Below are positions 44,801 to 56,585 of a stretch of 64,000 bases of DNA, piece by piece; the stretch's first letter is position 1, and every line of letters begins with the position of its first letter. The stretch covers positions 17,778-81,777 of the forward strand of contig NW_024883490.1 in assembly GCF_019059575.1 (NCBI RefSeq), in the 5' to 3' direction. This DNA comes from Amphibalanus amphitrite (taxonomy: Eukaryota > Arthropoda > Thecostraca > Balanomorpha > Balanidae). The translations under genes and the position numbers were made by a program. The notes beneath the pieces were generated by a model that saw only the letters and a program-made list of their open reading frames with translations, did not search any database and was not told the origin of the DNA.

Positions 44801-47800
44801 AAATGGTTTTCGATGTGCGGCTAGAACTTTGCACGCGCTACATTTTGGTGCCAAAATTTTGAAGATCGGACAATATTTAGTGGCACTTTTTCAGTTCCCC
44901 GTCCTTTGACCTTGAATTTGACCTTGAAGTTTGACCTTGATGAAAATGGTTTTCGATTTGCGGCTAGAACTTTGCACGCGCTACATTTTGGTGCCAAAAT
45001 TTTGAAGATCGGACAATATCTAGTGGCACTTTTTCAGTTCCCCGTCCTTTGACCTTGAATTTGACCTTGAAGTTTGACCTTGATGAAAATGGTTTTCAAT
45101 GTGCGGCTAGAACTTTGCACTCGCTACATTTTGGTGCCAAAATTGTGAAAATCGGACAATATTTAGTGGCACTTTTTCAGTTCCCCGTCCTTTGACCTTG
45201 AATTTGACCTTGAAGGTCAAGGTTTAGGGGTGAATGGGTTCGATTTTCGTGATCCTCATGGTCCAATTGACCTTGGACGAGGTTTTGGCTAAAATCGGTG
45301 CTCGTCGCTGGAAAAGTCGCTGGTGACGTAGCATTTTTAAAGTTCCCCGTTCTTTGACCTTGAATTTGACCTTGAAGTTTGACCTTGATGAAAATGATTT
45401 TCGATGTGCGGCTAGAACTTTGCACGCGCTACATTTTGGTGCCAAAATTTTGAAGATCGGACAATATTTAGTGGCACTTTTTCAGTTCCCCGTCCTTTGA
45501 CCTTGAATTTGACCTTGAAGGTCAAGGTTTAGGGGTGAATGGGTTCGATTTTCGTGATCCTCATGGTCCAATTGACCTTGGACGAGGTTTTGGCTAAAAT
45601 CGGTGCTCGTCGCTGGAAAAGTCGCTGGTGACGTAGCATTTTTAAAGTTCCCCGTTCTTTGACCTTGAATTTGACCTTGAAGTTTGACCTTGATGAAAAT
45701 GGTTTTCGATGTGCGGCTAGAACTTTGCACGCGCTACATTTTGGTGCCAAAATTTTGAAGATCGGACAATATTTAGTGGCACTTTTTCAGTTCCCCGTCC
45801 TTTGACCTTGAATTTGACCTTGAAGTTTGACCTTGATGTAAATGGTTTTCGATGTGCGGCTAGAACTTTGCACGCGCTACATTTGGGGCCAAAATTTTGA
45901 AGATCGGACAATATTTAGTGGCACTTTTTCAGTTCCCCGTCCTTTGACCTTGAATTTGACCTTGAAGTTTGACCTTGATGAAAATGGTTTTCGATTTGCG
46001 GCTAGAACTTTGCACGCGCTACATTTTGGTGCCAAAATTTTGAAGATCGGACAATATCTAGTGGCACTTTTTCAGTTCCCCGTCCTTTGACCTTGAATTT
46101 GACCTTGAAGTTTGACCTTGATGAAAATGGTTTTCGATGTGCGGCTAGAACTTTGCACTCGCTACATTTTGGTGCCAAAATTTTGAAAATCGGACAATAT
46201 TTAGTTGCACTTTTTCAGTTCCCCGTCCTTTGACCTTGAATTTGACCTTGAAGTTTGACCTTGATGAAAATGGTTTTCGATGTGCGGCTAGAACTTTGCA
46301 CGTGCTACATTTTGGTGCCAAAATTTTGAAGATCGGACAATATTTAGTGGCACTTTTACAGTTCCCCGTCCTTTGACCTTGAATTTGACCTTGAAGTTTG
46401 ACCTTGATGAAAATGGTTTTCGATGTGCGGCTAGAACTTTGCACGCGCTACATTTTGGTGCCAAAATTTTGAAGATCGGACAATATCTAGTGGCACTTTT
46501 TCAGTTCCCCGTCCTTTGACCTTGAATTTGACCTTGAAGTTTGACCTTGATGAAAATGGTTTTCGATGTGCGGCTAGAACTTTGCACGCGCTACATTTTG
46601 GTGCCAAAATTTTGAAAATCGGACAATATTTAGTGGCACTTTTTCAGTTCCCCGTCCTTTGACCTTGAATTTGACCTTGAAGTTTGACCTTGATGAAAAT
46701 GGTTTTCGATGTGCGGCTAGAACTTTGCACGCGCTACATTTTGGTGCCAAAATTTTGAAGATCGGACAATATCTAGTGGCACTTTTTCAGTTCCCCGTCC
46801 TTTGACCTTGAATTTGACCTTGAAGTTTAACCTTGATAAAAATGGTTTTCGATGTGCGGCTAGAACTTTGCACGCGCTACATTTTGGTGCCAAAATTTTG
46901 AAGATCGGACAATATTTAGTGGCACTTTTTCAGTTCCCCGTCCTTTGACCTTGAATTTGACCTTGAAGTTTGACCTTGATGAAAATGGTTTTCGATGTGC
47001 GGCTAGAACTTTGCACGCGCTACATTTTGGTGCCCAAATTTTGAAAATCGGACAATATTTAGTGGCACTTTTTCAGTTCCCCGTCCTTTGACCTTGAATT
47101 TGACCTTGAAGTTTGACCTTGATGAAAATGGTTTTCGATGTGCGGCTAGAACTTTGCACGCGCTACATTTTGGTGCCAAAATTTTGAAGATCGGACAATA
47201 TCTAGTGGCACTTTTTCAGTTCCCCGTCCTTTGACCTTGAATTTGACCTTGAAGTTTGACCTTGATGAAAATGGTTTTCGATGTGCGGCTAGAACTTTGC
47301 ACTCGCTACATTTTGGTGCCAAAATTGTGAAAATCGGACAATATTTAGTGGCACTTTTTCAGTTCCCCGTCCTTTGACCTTGAATTTGACCTTGAAGGTC
47401 AAGGTTTAGGGATGAATGGGTTCGATTTTCGTGATCCTCATGGTCCAATTGACCTTGGACGAGGTTTTGGCTAAAATCGGTGCTCGTCGCTGGAAAAGTC
47501 GCTGGTGACGTAGCATTTTTAAAGTTCCCCGTTCTTTGACCTTGAATTTGACCTTGAAGTTTGACCTTGATGAAAATGGTTTTCGATGTGCGGCTAGAAC
47601 TTTGCACGCGCTACATTTTGGTGCCAAAATTTGAAGATCGGACAATATTTAGTGGCACTTTTTCAGTTCCCCGTCCTTTGACCTTGAATTTGACCTTGAA
47701 GTTTGACCTTGATGAAAATGGTTTTCGATGTGCGGCTAGAACTTTGCACGCGCTACATTTTGGTGCCAAAATTTTGAAGATCGGACAATATTTAGTGGCA

Positions 47801-48546
47801 CTTTTTCAGTTCCCCGTCCTTTGACCTTGAATTTGACCTTAAAGTTTGACCTTGATGAAAATGGTTTTCGATGTGCGGCTAGAACTTTGCACGCGCTACA
47901 TTTTGGTGCCAAAATTTTGAAGATCGGACAATATTTAGTTGCACTTTTTCAGTTCCCCGTCCTTTGACCTTGAATTTGACCTTGAAGTTTGACCTTGATG
48001 AAAATTGTTTTCGATGTGCGGCTAGAACTTTGCACGTGCTACATTTTGGTGCCAAAATTTTGAAGATCGGACAATATTTAGTGGCACTTTTTCAGTTCCC
48101 CGTCCTTTGACCTTGAATTTGACCTTGAAGTTTGACCTTGATGAAAATGGTTTTCGATGTGCGGCTAGAACTTTGCACGCGCTACATTTTGGTGCCAAAA
48201 TTTTGAAGATCAGACAATATCTAGTGGCACTTTTTCAGTTCCCCGTCCTTTGACCTTGAATTTGACCTTGAAGTTTGACCTTGATGAAAATGGTTTTCGA
48301 TGTGCGGCTAGAACTTTGCACGCGCTACATTTTGGTGCCAAAATTTTGAAAATCGGACAATATTTAGTGGCACTTTTTCAGTTCCCCGTCCTTTGACCTT
48401 GAATTTGACCTTGAAGGTCAAGGTTTAGGGGTGAATGGGTTCGATTTTCGTTATCCTCATGGTCCAATTGACCTAGGACGAGGTTTTGGCTAAAATCGGT
48501 GCTCGTCGCTGGAAAAGTCGCTGGCGACGTCGCCAACTTCACGGAC
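35878..48546. repeat. 12.67-kb satellite block, inverted arms, TCAAGGTCA-rich, bounded by inverted repeats
   Basis: Two unit types alternate irregularly: A, 143 bp (landmarks AACTGAAAAAGTGCCACTA, TTGGCACCAAAATGTAGC, CGCACATCGAAAACC), and B, 162 bp (AACTTTAAAAATGCTACG, CCAGCGACTTTTCCAGCG, CCATGAGGATCACG). Forward orientation runs 35878-43703 and reverse 43704-48546, roughly 85 units in all. Outer edges are GTCCGTGAAGTTGGCGACGT and its inverse, with AT on both sides. It splits a Tc1-like relic. Each A unit carries three direct TCAAGGTCA at 13- and 12-bp steps; B adds TGACCTTCAAGGTCA. The many short open frames of 64-112 codons inside, on both strands, are repeat by-products and not genes. The unit-to-unit identity is very high, which suggests recent amplification. 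Confidence 0.95.
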
Positions 48547-48810
48547 ATGCCTCTTGCCAGTTTCCTTGTGGATTCGCCTCTCTTTAGCACTGCGCTTCGC
48601 GATAACGATTTCCGCTACCCGGCTGACGGAACTCTTCCTACGGCGACCCGGCTTGTTCTCAAGCATCTGTCCGCCTCTGTTGCATGACAACTAGCGCCAA
48701 GTCGTGCGGCGACTCACGCCCAGTGCTTCGGCGACCTGGCTGTGGGTCATGCCGCCGGCAACACTGCCTACAGCTTCGCTGCGGGTCGATATGCTTTGCT
48801 GCTTTGCCAT
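48547..48810 (-). pseudogene. Tc1-like transposase relic, N-terminal helix-turn-helix
   Basis: It starts MAKQQSISTRSEA, continues THSQVAEALGVSRRT (first helix-turn-helix) and NKPGRRRKSSV (the GRPR-like basic linker), then IAKRSAKERRIHKETGKR up to the satellite edge. Frame changes occur. Removing the satellite joins it to the middle part at 35877, so the three fragments are one transposase on the minus strand. Confidence 0.75.
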
Positions 48811-48913
48811 CCTGGACACCTGGTATGCGCGTGTCGGGTACTTCCCCGGAAATGACCTCTGTTCACCTCCTGACCGGCCAGGGTCACAAAAGTTTAATTT
48901 TAATTTTTTTAAA
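48811..48913. other. Remaining Tc1-side sequence at the junction
   Basis: CCAGGGTCACAAAAG near 48880 may be the degraded right terminus of the Tc1 element. It abuts a family A element lacking its first 50 bp or so. Confidence 0.4.
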
Positions 48914-49878
48914 GACAAAACACAACAAGTTATAATGTAAATTAAAACCATTTTGCTCAATGCGGTACCTTGCCGCAAATATCTCAACTTGAAGTCACGT
49001 TAGCGGGGAGCGCTGAAAATGACCGTTGAATAAGTACTTACATCACTTTTTGGTACTTGCATGTAATTTTGTAAAATGAGCGTATTCCTTACATTTGATC
49101 TTCATCACATCTAGTTAGTTAATGGTCGTCTATAGTGCCTTCAAAAGATATTCATGGTTTGGGGGTGGTTTATGTCTAAATTTACGCAACTATTTTTCCT
49201 GTTCATCATCTGAGGCCATATGCTGCTATTTTAGTAGCAACGACTCAATTTTGAATCGGTCCCGCCGACTGCACAATAAAAGAAGATAGATACAACACTT
49301 TTGCGGCATCACTGAAAAACTTATGCAGTACCTACTGTTATCAAAATTCTCATAACACCGTTCGACAAACCTGAAGTCTTTTTGAAATAAATATGCTTGT
49401 ATTTTTCGCTTCAGGCTCTGAGGCCAAAATAATGAATTTCGTAGTCGCAATCGCAAGATTTGGCTGCGTTTCTGGCGCATGCCGTTCATTTGTGGCGCAA
49501 AATAATACTTGGAAACAAAGAAGAGTAGGCACTATGTACGAATCTAATTAATTCTAAACCGAATTAACTCTAATTCAAATTAGAATCCTTACAACCAAGC
49601 AACGACAAGGCGATAACATAAACAAAAACCCAAGCGTCGCTGTTTGAAACAAAAGCGCCATATACAGCGACTTTTTTATAGAGAAGGACAAGAAGGACAA
49701 CGCATTTCGGTGGGTGTTACAAGTACTGCAAGTACTGCTTCTTTTTTGCAAAAATAAAAACCTTTTTCACATACGAAAATGTGCTAGGAAATTTTCATAT
49801 TTTATAGAAACTACAGTAGAAATAGTATAGATGTCGAGTAATTTTTATTAAAGAAAAAAGAAAGCTCATTATCTCCCT
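48914..49878 (+). mobile_element. Family A TTAA element, copy 3, left end truncated
   Basis: From GACAAAACACAACAAG it follows the copy at 28488-30498 (without its insertion) to TCATTATCTCCCT, then TTAA at 49879-49882. The missing left end coincides with the Tc1 boundary, so the Tc1 element or a deletion removed it. Its right TTAA is a site in the family C host element described next. Confidence 0.87.
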
Positions 49879-49882
49879 TTAA

Positions 49883-50209
49883 GATATGGATGTTTTCACA
49901 ATGAACATAGCAGTAAATCAACACCCTTGTTTTTACTATTTTTGTGTTTGCCCTCGTGACCTCGTGACCTCAGGTCACGTCACGTGACCTTTATTCGAGG
50001 GAAGCATTTTTTCTGCTTTTTTCTCTTGAAAAAGTAACTTTTATATGTCTGCTTTACATGGTAAAGTTTTGGGAGATAGGTTATTTTTATAAATATTTTA
50101 GTTTAATTTTTTAGTTGAAGGCTTTATTGGAATTTTCCGCCCGGGCGAACAACTTGGCCTTGGTGATTGCCCCTAGTTGAGGTAGTGCCACGAAACTGAA
50201 AGAAGCGTA
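49883..50209 (-). mobile_element. Family C element, host copy, left piece
   Basis: Reverse complement of about 60225-60550: shared CTCAACTAGGGGCAATCACC, GGTCACGTCACGTGACC and AACAAGGGTGTTGATTTAC. The host copy resumes at 56396 after the family A insertion. Confidence 0.8.
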
Positions 50210-50499
50210 TTAAAGGGAGATAATGAGCTTTCTTTTTTCTTAAATAAAAATTACTCGACATCTATACTATTTCTACTGTAGTTTCTATAAAATATGAAAA
50301 TTTCCTAGCACATTTTCGTATGTGAAAAAGGTTTTTATTTTTGCAAAAAAAGAAGCAGTACTTGCAGTACTTGTAACACCCACCGAAATGCGTTGTCCTT
50401 CTCTATAAAAAAGTCGCAGTATATGGCGCTTTTGTTTCAAACAGCGACGCTTGGGTTTTTGTTTATGTTATCGCCTTGTCGTTGCTTGGTTGTAAGGAT

Positions 50500-53400
50500 G
50501 CATATTTACGTCTGGACAACGAGTTGCGTTGGAGAGGCCGGAAATAGTGGCGATTTCAGGACCGCAAGAATGGACCGTCATTGGAATGATTCTTTTTTAA
50601 ACCGTGCGCTTTTTTTCGACCGGAATTTAATAGTTACTACAAAATATTTTTTAATTACGTTTCCACCAAGAATGAATGCCATCAGGGCTAAATTTTTACT
50701 ACTTTTGCATTTTGTCAAGAAGCATATAGTGCTGTTATATTGCAGTTCTAGCGCATTTGTTACAAAATATGAAGCGAATAAGCGTCAGTGTAATTTGAGT
50801 GTTTTTCATCAGTTCCACTTCCACTAAGTTAACTTGTGGGGAAGCTAATAGCTATGCTAATTGCTCTTGTCCATCCACTAGAAGTTATTAAATATTTTGC
50901 TTTGTGTATTCCAAAAGGAGAGGGAACTATTTTATTTGTGCCTTCATGTCAGAATTGAAGATGGATCATTAAATTTTCAAGGCAGTTTACAAACAAGCAT
51001 TTGGTCTTTCTCGTTATGAGCAGTGGCTAAGAAGAAAAGGTTGATCAATCCTGAAGTTCAGTCATCATACCTCAACTTGGCAGCAAGATCTCCAAGGACA
51101 GAGGATATATTGTATACCTATCCTGTAAATCAAAGCATTTTTGTGCCTGCAAAGGCTTAAGTTCTTTGTGGTGTGTTCGGAGTGAGGCCGTTTTTGCTGT
51201 ATGTTTATGTGGAGATTGAATATAACTGTGACCCTGTGGCTGTTTTTATACTTTCTATGGTCAAACAGGGAACAGCACATTCACATAACATACTCACCTA
51301 GCACCTAGGTGAGTAGCACCTAGGTCGGGTCGGCGCTCCCCTCGCCCGGGCGGTGGTTAGGGGGCACCCCCGGGAAAGATGATTTTCCGGGGGTGCGGGC
51401 GGGGGCTCGCGGCCCGTCTGGCCGTCAAACATTAAAACTACGTTTATTGTAGGGTAGTAGTTCTCTTGCCCGTCTTTCCTTCCCAACTGTATTCCTTCTC
51501 CGTTTTTTTTTTCTCTCGTTGATGTTACCTCTCATTTTCGTTATATTGCTTAAATTGCATTAATTTTCTACTCCAACCACCTCGGAACTGGCCTCTGTGG
51601 GCTGTCTGACAACAAGCTCTGCTTAGTTGGACAGCTTTACAGAGGCTCAGTGAATGACCTTGCTTGAATTTGACCAGAAATGACCATCTACGACCATCTT
51701 CCATGTATGTATGACTGCTCCCCCTCTAATCCCTTCCTCCCACTAACAATACCCTGTGTAAGTGTGCATCAGTGGGCGTTTCAGGCGTAGAAGGGCAGTC
51801 ACCAACTGTTTTCAGTTGTGACTACTTTGCTTCTCTTAAGCTACTATATTAACAGCATGCATACTCCACTGATATTTCTCTCGTTTTTTGCATTTTTTGT
51901 TTTTTTCCTTACTCTTAGCTGGGAGTGCCGCGACTTTTCATTTTAAGTTCACTGGTCTTAACGTAAGGTTCTGTGTGTCGCTGGGATAGAGGGAGGGGGC
52001 ACTCCTGGTCACCTGTTCATGGGTGGCGGTGTAGAAAAAAAAACCTAACTCATAGCTGTACCCTGCAGGATCTGTACTTGTTCATGTCTTGAGCATTAAC
52101 AAAACACTTAAGCAGCTTAGTAATCATTTCCCACATTTTCTGAGCATCTAACATGACATACAGCAGTGCAGAGCAGCTTCAGAGAAGAAACACCTTAAAT
52201 GCACAGACTCGCACCAGCCACCCAATGAGCCAGTTCCTCAGTTGACTGTTTCCCTGGATGCAGCTTGGCAAGGTGAGCAAACTATTGGCAAGTGGAAGGT
52301 TAGCAGGTAGATTGAGTTAGGGTGAGTACCTACCTATAACTGGGTGCTAAGCTGCTATGCAGGTCTTGGGTAGGCTGCAAATATGTGTGATGATTGAGGT
52401 TAGGTCAGCTGTCAGGTTATTCAGGTATGCTCATTGCTCAGGTCACATTTTTATGGACACTTGGCAAATTAAAAAACTAACATGACCTAATCCAAGCAAA
52501 CCCGACTAAACCTACACAACTGCTGACTATAGGAACTGAGCACCTACCTACTTGTGCCTACATCTCATACCATGTCAAAGTAGAGTTCCTTGGTGAAAGA
52601 TTACCCTCAGTTCTTTTATCCCAGCCCTGTGAAGAAAACTAATACTTCTAAGCTCTGAGTCACTGCTGGCCATCCACAGGAAGAAACGCTGAGACTGAGA
52701 GCTTTGTCATTGTATATTGGACCAACAATCACCATCACGAATGACTATAAACAGTACACATTATATGATCACATCGTTGCATGGATTGTCACATTGACAA
52801 TTTTATAACAATCCTTTTTTCAAGAAATACAGTAATGATTAACATCAAAATCAACATAAAGTGGATTTAGTGATCCAAGCTTTCTCCTCCAGTAGCAATG
52901 GAATGATCGCATGTGTCATTTGCCAGACACTGAGTACCTGATGCACATTACAATCTGCATAGCATCTAAGCATAGTAAAGCTGCCAAAGACCATTCATTC
53001 TAGATTTTTAACTTTATAGTTAGCACTAATTTATCTTGCTGTTGTAAGCTATCATTCAATATTCATACCAATACATCAATATGCGCTCATCAGTCAACAT
53101 TTTCTGGCATGATCCGGCTCAGCGCGCTCTTCAGTATTGCTCCCAGATCTGCAATATCATAGCTTGTTCTCAGCCAATTAAGCTCTTTTAATTTTACTTT
53201 TTGTTGCTGATATATGAGCCCGATCAACTTGCGTTTATCAACCAAAATTTCATAACTTCAAAGTTCAAGTGAACTTGATATTGATATTGCTCAGGAGTCA
53301 GCAGGACCTCTGTCAGCCTCCTGGATACTTCGGATTGTTTTCAGTCACATGCTTCTAAAATATGATATAAGTCAATCTTAAGGGATTCAAAACATCCAAC

Positions 53401-53746
53401 AAAACGACGTACAAGAGCACGGAAACCACCAGATAAACTTAAAAAGCGCCTTGGAACAGAGCCAAGTGGTGTGCTGAGTGCTCCATTTGTTTGTTTACAA
53501 TGATTGTAGTGTTGATGTATTTTTAGGACTCTGAAGGTCGACTTATAAAAAATGAAACGTTTTTATAAAAGTTGTAAGGCAAGTAATATTTATCTGAAAG
53601 AACTAAAATATTCAAAAGCCAAACACTATGATATACATGAATCGGAACGAAAAAGTAACCCCAAAATCCAGCCTAATCACCGGCTCCTAAAACTGCAACA
53701 AAATCAGCACTTTTCCCCGCAACTCGTTGTCCAGACGTAAATATGC
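50500..53746. mobile_element. 3.25-kb element with 29-bp termini and 9-bp target duplication (Mutator-like)
   Basis: GCATATTTACGTCTGGACAA plus nine further bases are exactly inverted at the two ends; TGTAAGGAT stands at 50491-50499 and 53747-53755. Empty sites exist in copies 2 and 3 of family A (TTCTAATTT joined to AAGGATTC in reverse). Nine-base duplication suggests Mutator-like. The interior holds no recognised transposase; it has a GC-rich segment at 51300-51420 (CCCCGGGAAAGATG, TTTTCCGGGGG, a hairpin) and otherwise unique-looking AT-rich sequence. Confidence 0.88.
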
Positions 53747-54014
53747 TGTAAGGATTCTAATTTGAATTAGAGTTAATTCGGTTTAGAATTAATTAGATTC
53801 TAATTCGGGGGTACATAGTGCCTACTCTTCTTTGTTTCCAAGTATTATTTTGCGCCACAAATGAACGGCATGCGCCAGAAACGCAGCCAAGTCTTGCGAT
53901 TGCGACTACGAAATTCATTATTTTGGCGTCAGAGCCTGAAGCGAAAAATACAAGCATATTTATTTCAAAAAGACTTCAGGTTTGTCGAACGGTGTTATGA
54001 GAATTTTGATAACA

Positions 54015-55920
54015 GGGGCATTCCACGATAGATCGTACCAGGCCCGTCACCCTCATCTCTCAGATTTTAATGAAAATCGGTCCTAGGGGTAATCATAGGC
54101 CCCAAAGACGCCTGGCAAAATATCAGACTTCTCAGATCAAAACTTTTTGAGTTATATTGCATTACATTTTTTTTAACTTCGGTATGTAACGGTGAGTTTG
54201 ATGGCCTATAACTCAAGAACGGGTTAAGCAACCAACAAAAAGTAAACAACACTAAGTTTGCGATGAATCAAAAATTATTTTACTATTTAAAAATTCCAAA
54301 GAAAAAATTTCATTATTGAACAAAAACCATAATATTTTTTCATTTGCCTCTAATGACTTTTGGGACCAAAATTTTTCATATTTTTATTTTTTCAAAATAA
54401 ACTTCATGTCATTGCAAATCGACATGCAAAAAAATTAGAAAGGTGTTCTTTCTATAAGTTCCTCATTTTCCCGCAAACAAAATGGGTTTCGGAGGGGTTG
54501 ATACGACCCCAGCACGCCGTTTCGCTTCTAATAGAGCTAGAGCCTCGCGGAAAAAAACATGCGTGTGTGCCGTTACAAGTCGCAGCGATTGGTACCCGAT
54601 TTTAAGGTCTCAGGTTAACCGGTAGCGTCTGAGGTCAGGTCACGTGACTGAAGTTACGGGTTCGGTTTTTAGTAAATAACTTCGCAAAAAATGGTCGCAG
54701 AGCCGCGATTTTGGCAGCATTGTGTTCGCCTAGCTCAGGTGCATCGAATGGTATACTTTTTGCTAGGGTGAGGTCAACTTAAGTAGTTGACCTCGGGTCA
54801 AGGTCAGGTCAGAGCCCCTCAGGTCACGAAGCTGGGCAAAGGGTATCATATGGCATATCATTCGATTCGGAAGGTCTTCCCGAGTCCATTGGTGGCTTTC
54901 CCGACCCTCTTGCTCCATTTGATCGGGAGTTATTGACGAAAAACTCGTACGACCCTAGTGACGTCATAAATGACGTCACGCAAGGTTAACAATGCAAAAG
55001 TAAAGCATTGAACTTTGCAAGGAGTGCATGAAATCACGATACCATGTACGTGGGATAGTTTTAGATCATTCTCGGCACCAAAATAACAGTTTTTTATATT
55101 TCCCCATTGATTTACAACAGTGATGTCACGTGACCGACCTGACCTCATGTAACCTTGAAAAAATTCCCAGATATACAAGTTGTGAGACCTCTGGAGGACA
55201 CCATGTATGCGTCCTGTAACTTTCACTCGGACAGCTATGGTCATTGGCGTCCAAAACAATGTCAGAACCAAACAGCCTTTTTCACCCTCGCGCTTATAGG
55301 AAAGAGGGTTGGATGAACCCTCTTTTCACTTTTTTTCAGATGACTCAGACGTAAATTGAAATTTCAGTAACCAGTGATGTCACTATAGGCAGCTTTACCA
55401 CGCCATTTGTAAGCTCCCTCCCGAAATCACTATTCGAAACCGTTATCGTGACGTAAAATAAATACATTTATAGAAAGAACACCTTCCTAATTTTTTGCAT
55501 ACTTCTTAAAAATGAGCCAAATTTTTTTTTAAAGAAATAAAAATTCCAAAAAAAATTGGTCCCAAAGTCCAAAAAATACAAATGAAAGAAAACTCGATAT
55601 GTCATATATCAAAAATAGCGTATTTTTCGAAATTTCAAAAATACATATTAATCTCTGTTTCATTGCATGTTCAATGTTATATAACATTTGGCATTTGAAT
55701 AATCCGTCTTAGAGTTACAGCCCGCCAAACTTAGCGCTGCAAAGCAAGATCGAAAAAATGTTATACACCATAACTCAAAAAAATACTTATCTGATAAGCC
55801 TGAAATTGTTACAGGTGGATTCAGAGCCCCTGATTACCCCTGAGACCAATTCTCGTCAAATTCCGAGAGATGAAGGTGTCAAATTGGAAAAAAGTGGTAC
55901 GATCTATCGTGGAATGCCCC
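54015..55920 (+). mobile_element. Family C element, 1.9 kb, 4-bp duplication
   Basis: Termini GGGGCATTCCACGATAGATC plus six more bases are exactly inverted; AACA stands at 54011-54014 and 55921-55924. The empty site (GATAACAGTACTG) is visible in reverse in family A copy 2 (29952). The interior (54530-55250) is rich in AGGTCA/TGACCT and shares long stretches with 59618-60791. No transposase seen. Confidence 0.88.
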
Positions 55921-56395
55921 AACAGTACTGCATAAGTTTTTCAGTGATGCGGCAAAAGTGTTGTATCTATCTTCTTTTATTGTGCAGTCGGCGGGACCGA
56001 TTAAAAATTGAGTCGTTGCTACTTAAATAGCAGCATATGGCGTCAGATGATGAACAGGAAAAATAGTTGCGTAAATTTAGACATAAACCACCCCCAAACC
56101 ATGAATATCTTTTGAAGGCACTATAGACGACTATTAACTAACTAGATGTGATGAAGATCAAATGTAAGGAATACGCTCATTTTACAAAATTACATGCAAG
56201 TACCAAAAAGTGATGTAAGTACTTATTCAACGGTCATTTTCAGCGCTCCCCGCTAAGGTGACTTCAAGTTGAGATATTTGCGGCAAGGTACCGAATTGAG
56301 CAAAATGGTTTTAATTTACATTATAACTTGTTGTGTTTTGTCAGAAAATGGTCCTAACTCAGATTTTGTGGAAAAAGGTCATTATCTCCCTTTAA

Positions 56396-56585
56396 GCATC
56401 ATGAGAGGAGGTCAACTACAGCCGGTCTACTACAACTACAACCGCCGTCACCTTCCGTGACGTCATTTATGACGTCAAAAGAGTAACGAGTTTTTCGTCA
56501 ATAACTTCCGATCAAATTGAGCTACCGAGTCGGGAAAGCCACCAATGGACTCAGGGAGACCTGCTGAATCGGATGATATGCAATA
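56396..56585 (-). mobile_element. Family C element, host copy, right piece
   Basis: Reverse complement of 60020-60212: shared CATCATGAGAGGAGGTCAAC (inverse at 60201), AAAGCCACCAATGGACTC and TCGGATGATATGCAAT. With 49883-50209 it is the older element into which both family A copies 3 and 4 jumped. Confidence 0.8.

Larger units (their letters stand above)
50214..56391 (-). mobile_element. Family A TTAA element, copy 4, with two internal insertions
   Basis: TTAA at 50210-50213 and 56392-56395; termini AGGGAGATAATGA on both sides. Removing 50500-53746 and 54015-55920 with their target copies leaves about 1,012 bp that follow copy 2 in reverse. The uninterrupted host site is seen at 60212-60220. 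Confidence 0.9.

Noticed and set aside
35878-48546. Dozens of near-identical open frames of 64-112 codons on both strands
   Set aside because: They repeat with the satellite period, occur in overlapping frames and in both orientations, and have no independent start or splice context. They are by-products of the repeat.
35878-48546. Regular array considered as CRISPR-like
   Set aside because: Whole 143- or 162-bp units are conserved, there are no unique spacers, and the context is eukaryotic.
50393-50827. 144-codon open frame across the left end of the 9-bp-TSD element
   Set aside because: It spans the junction of two transposons, so it cannot be an ancestral gene, and it has no recognisable motif.
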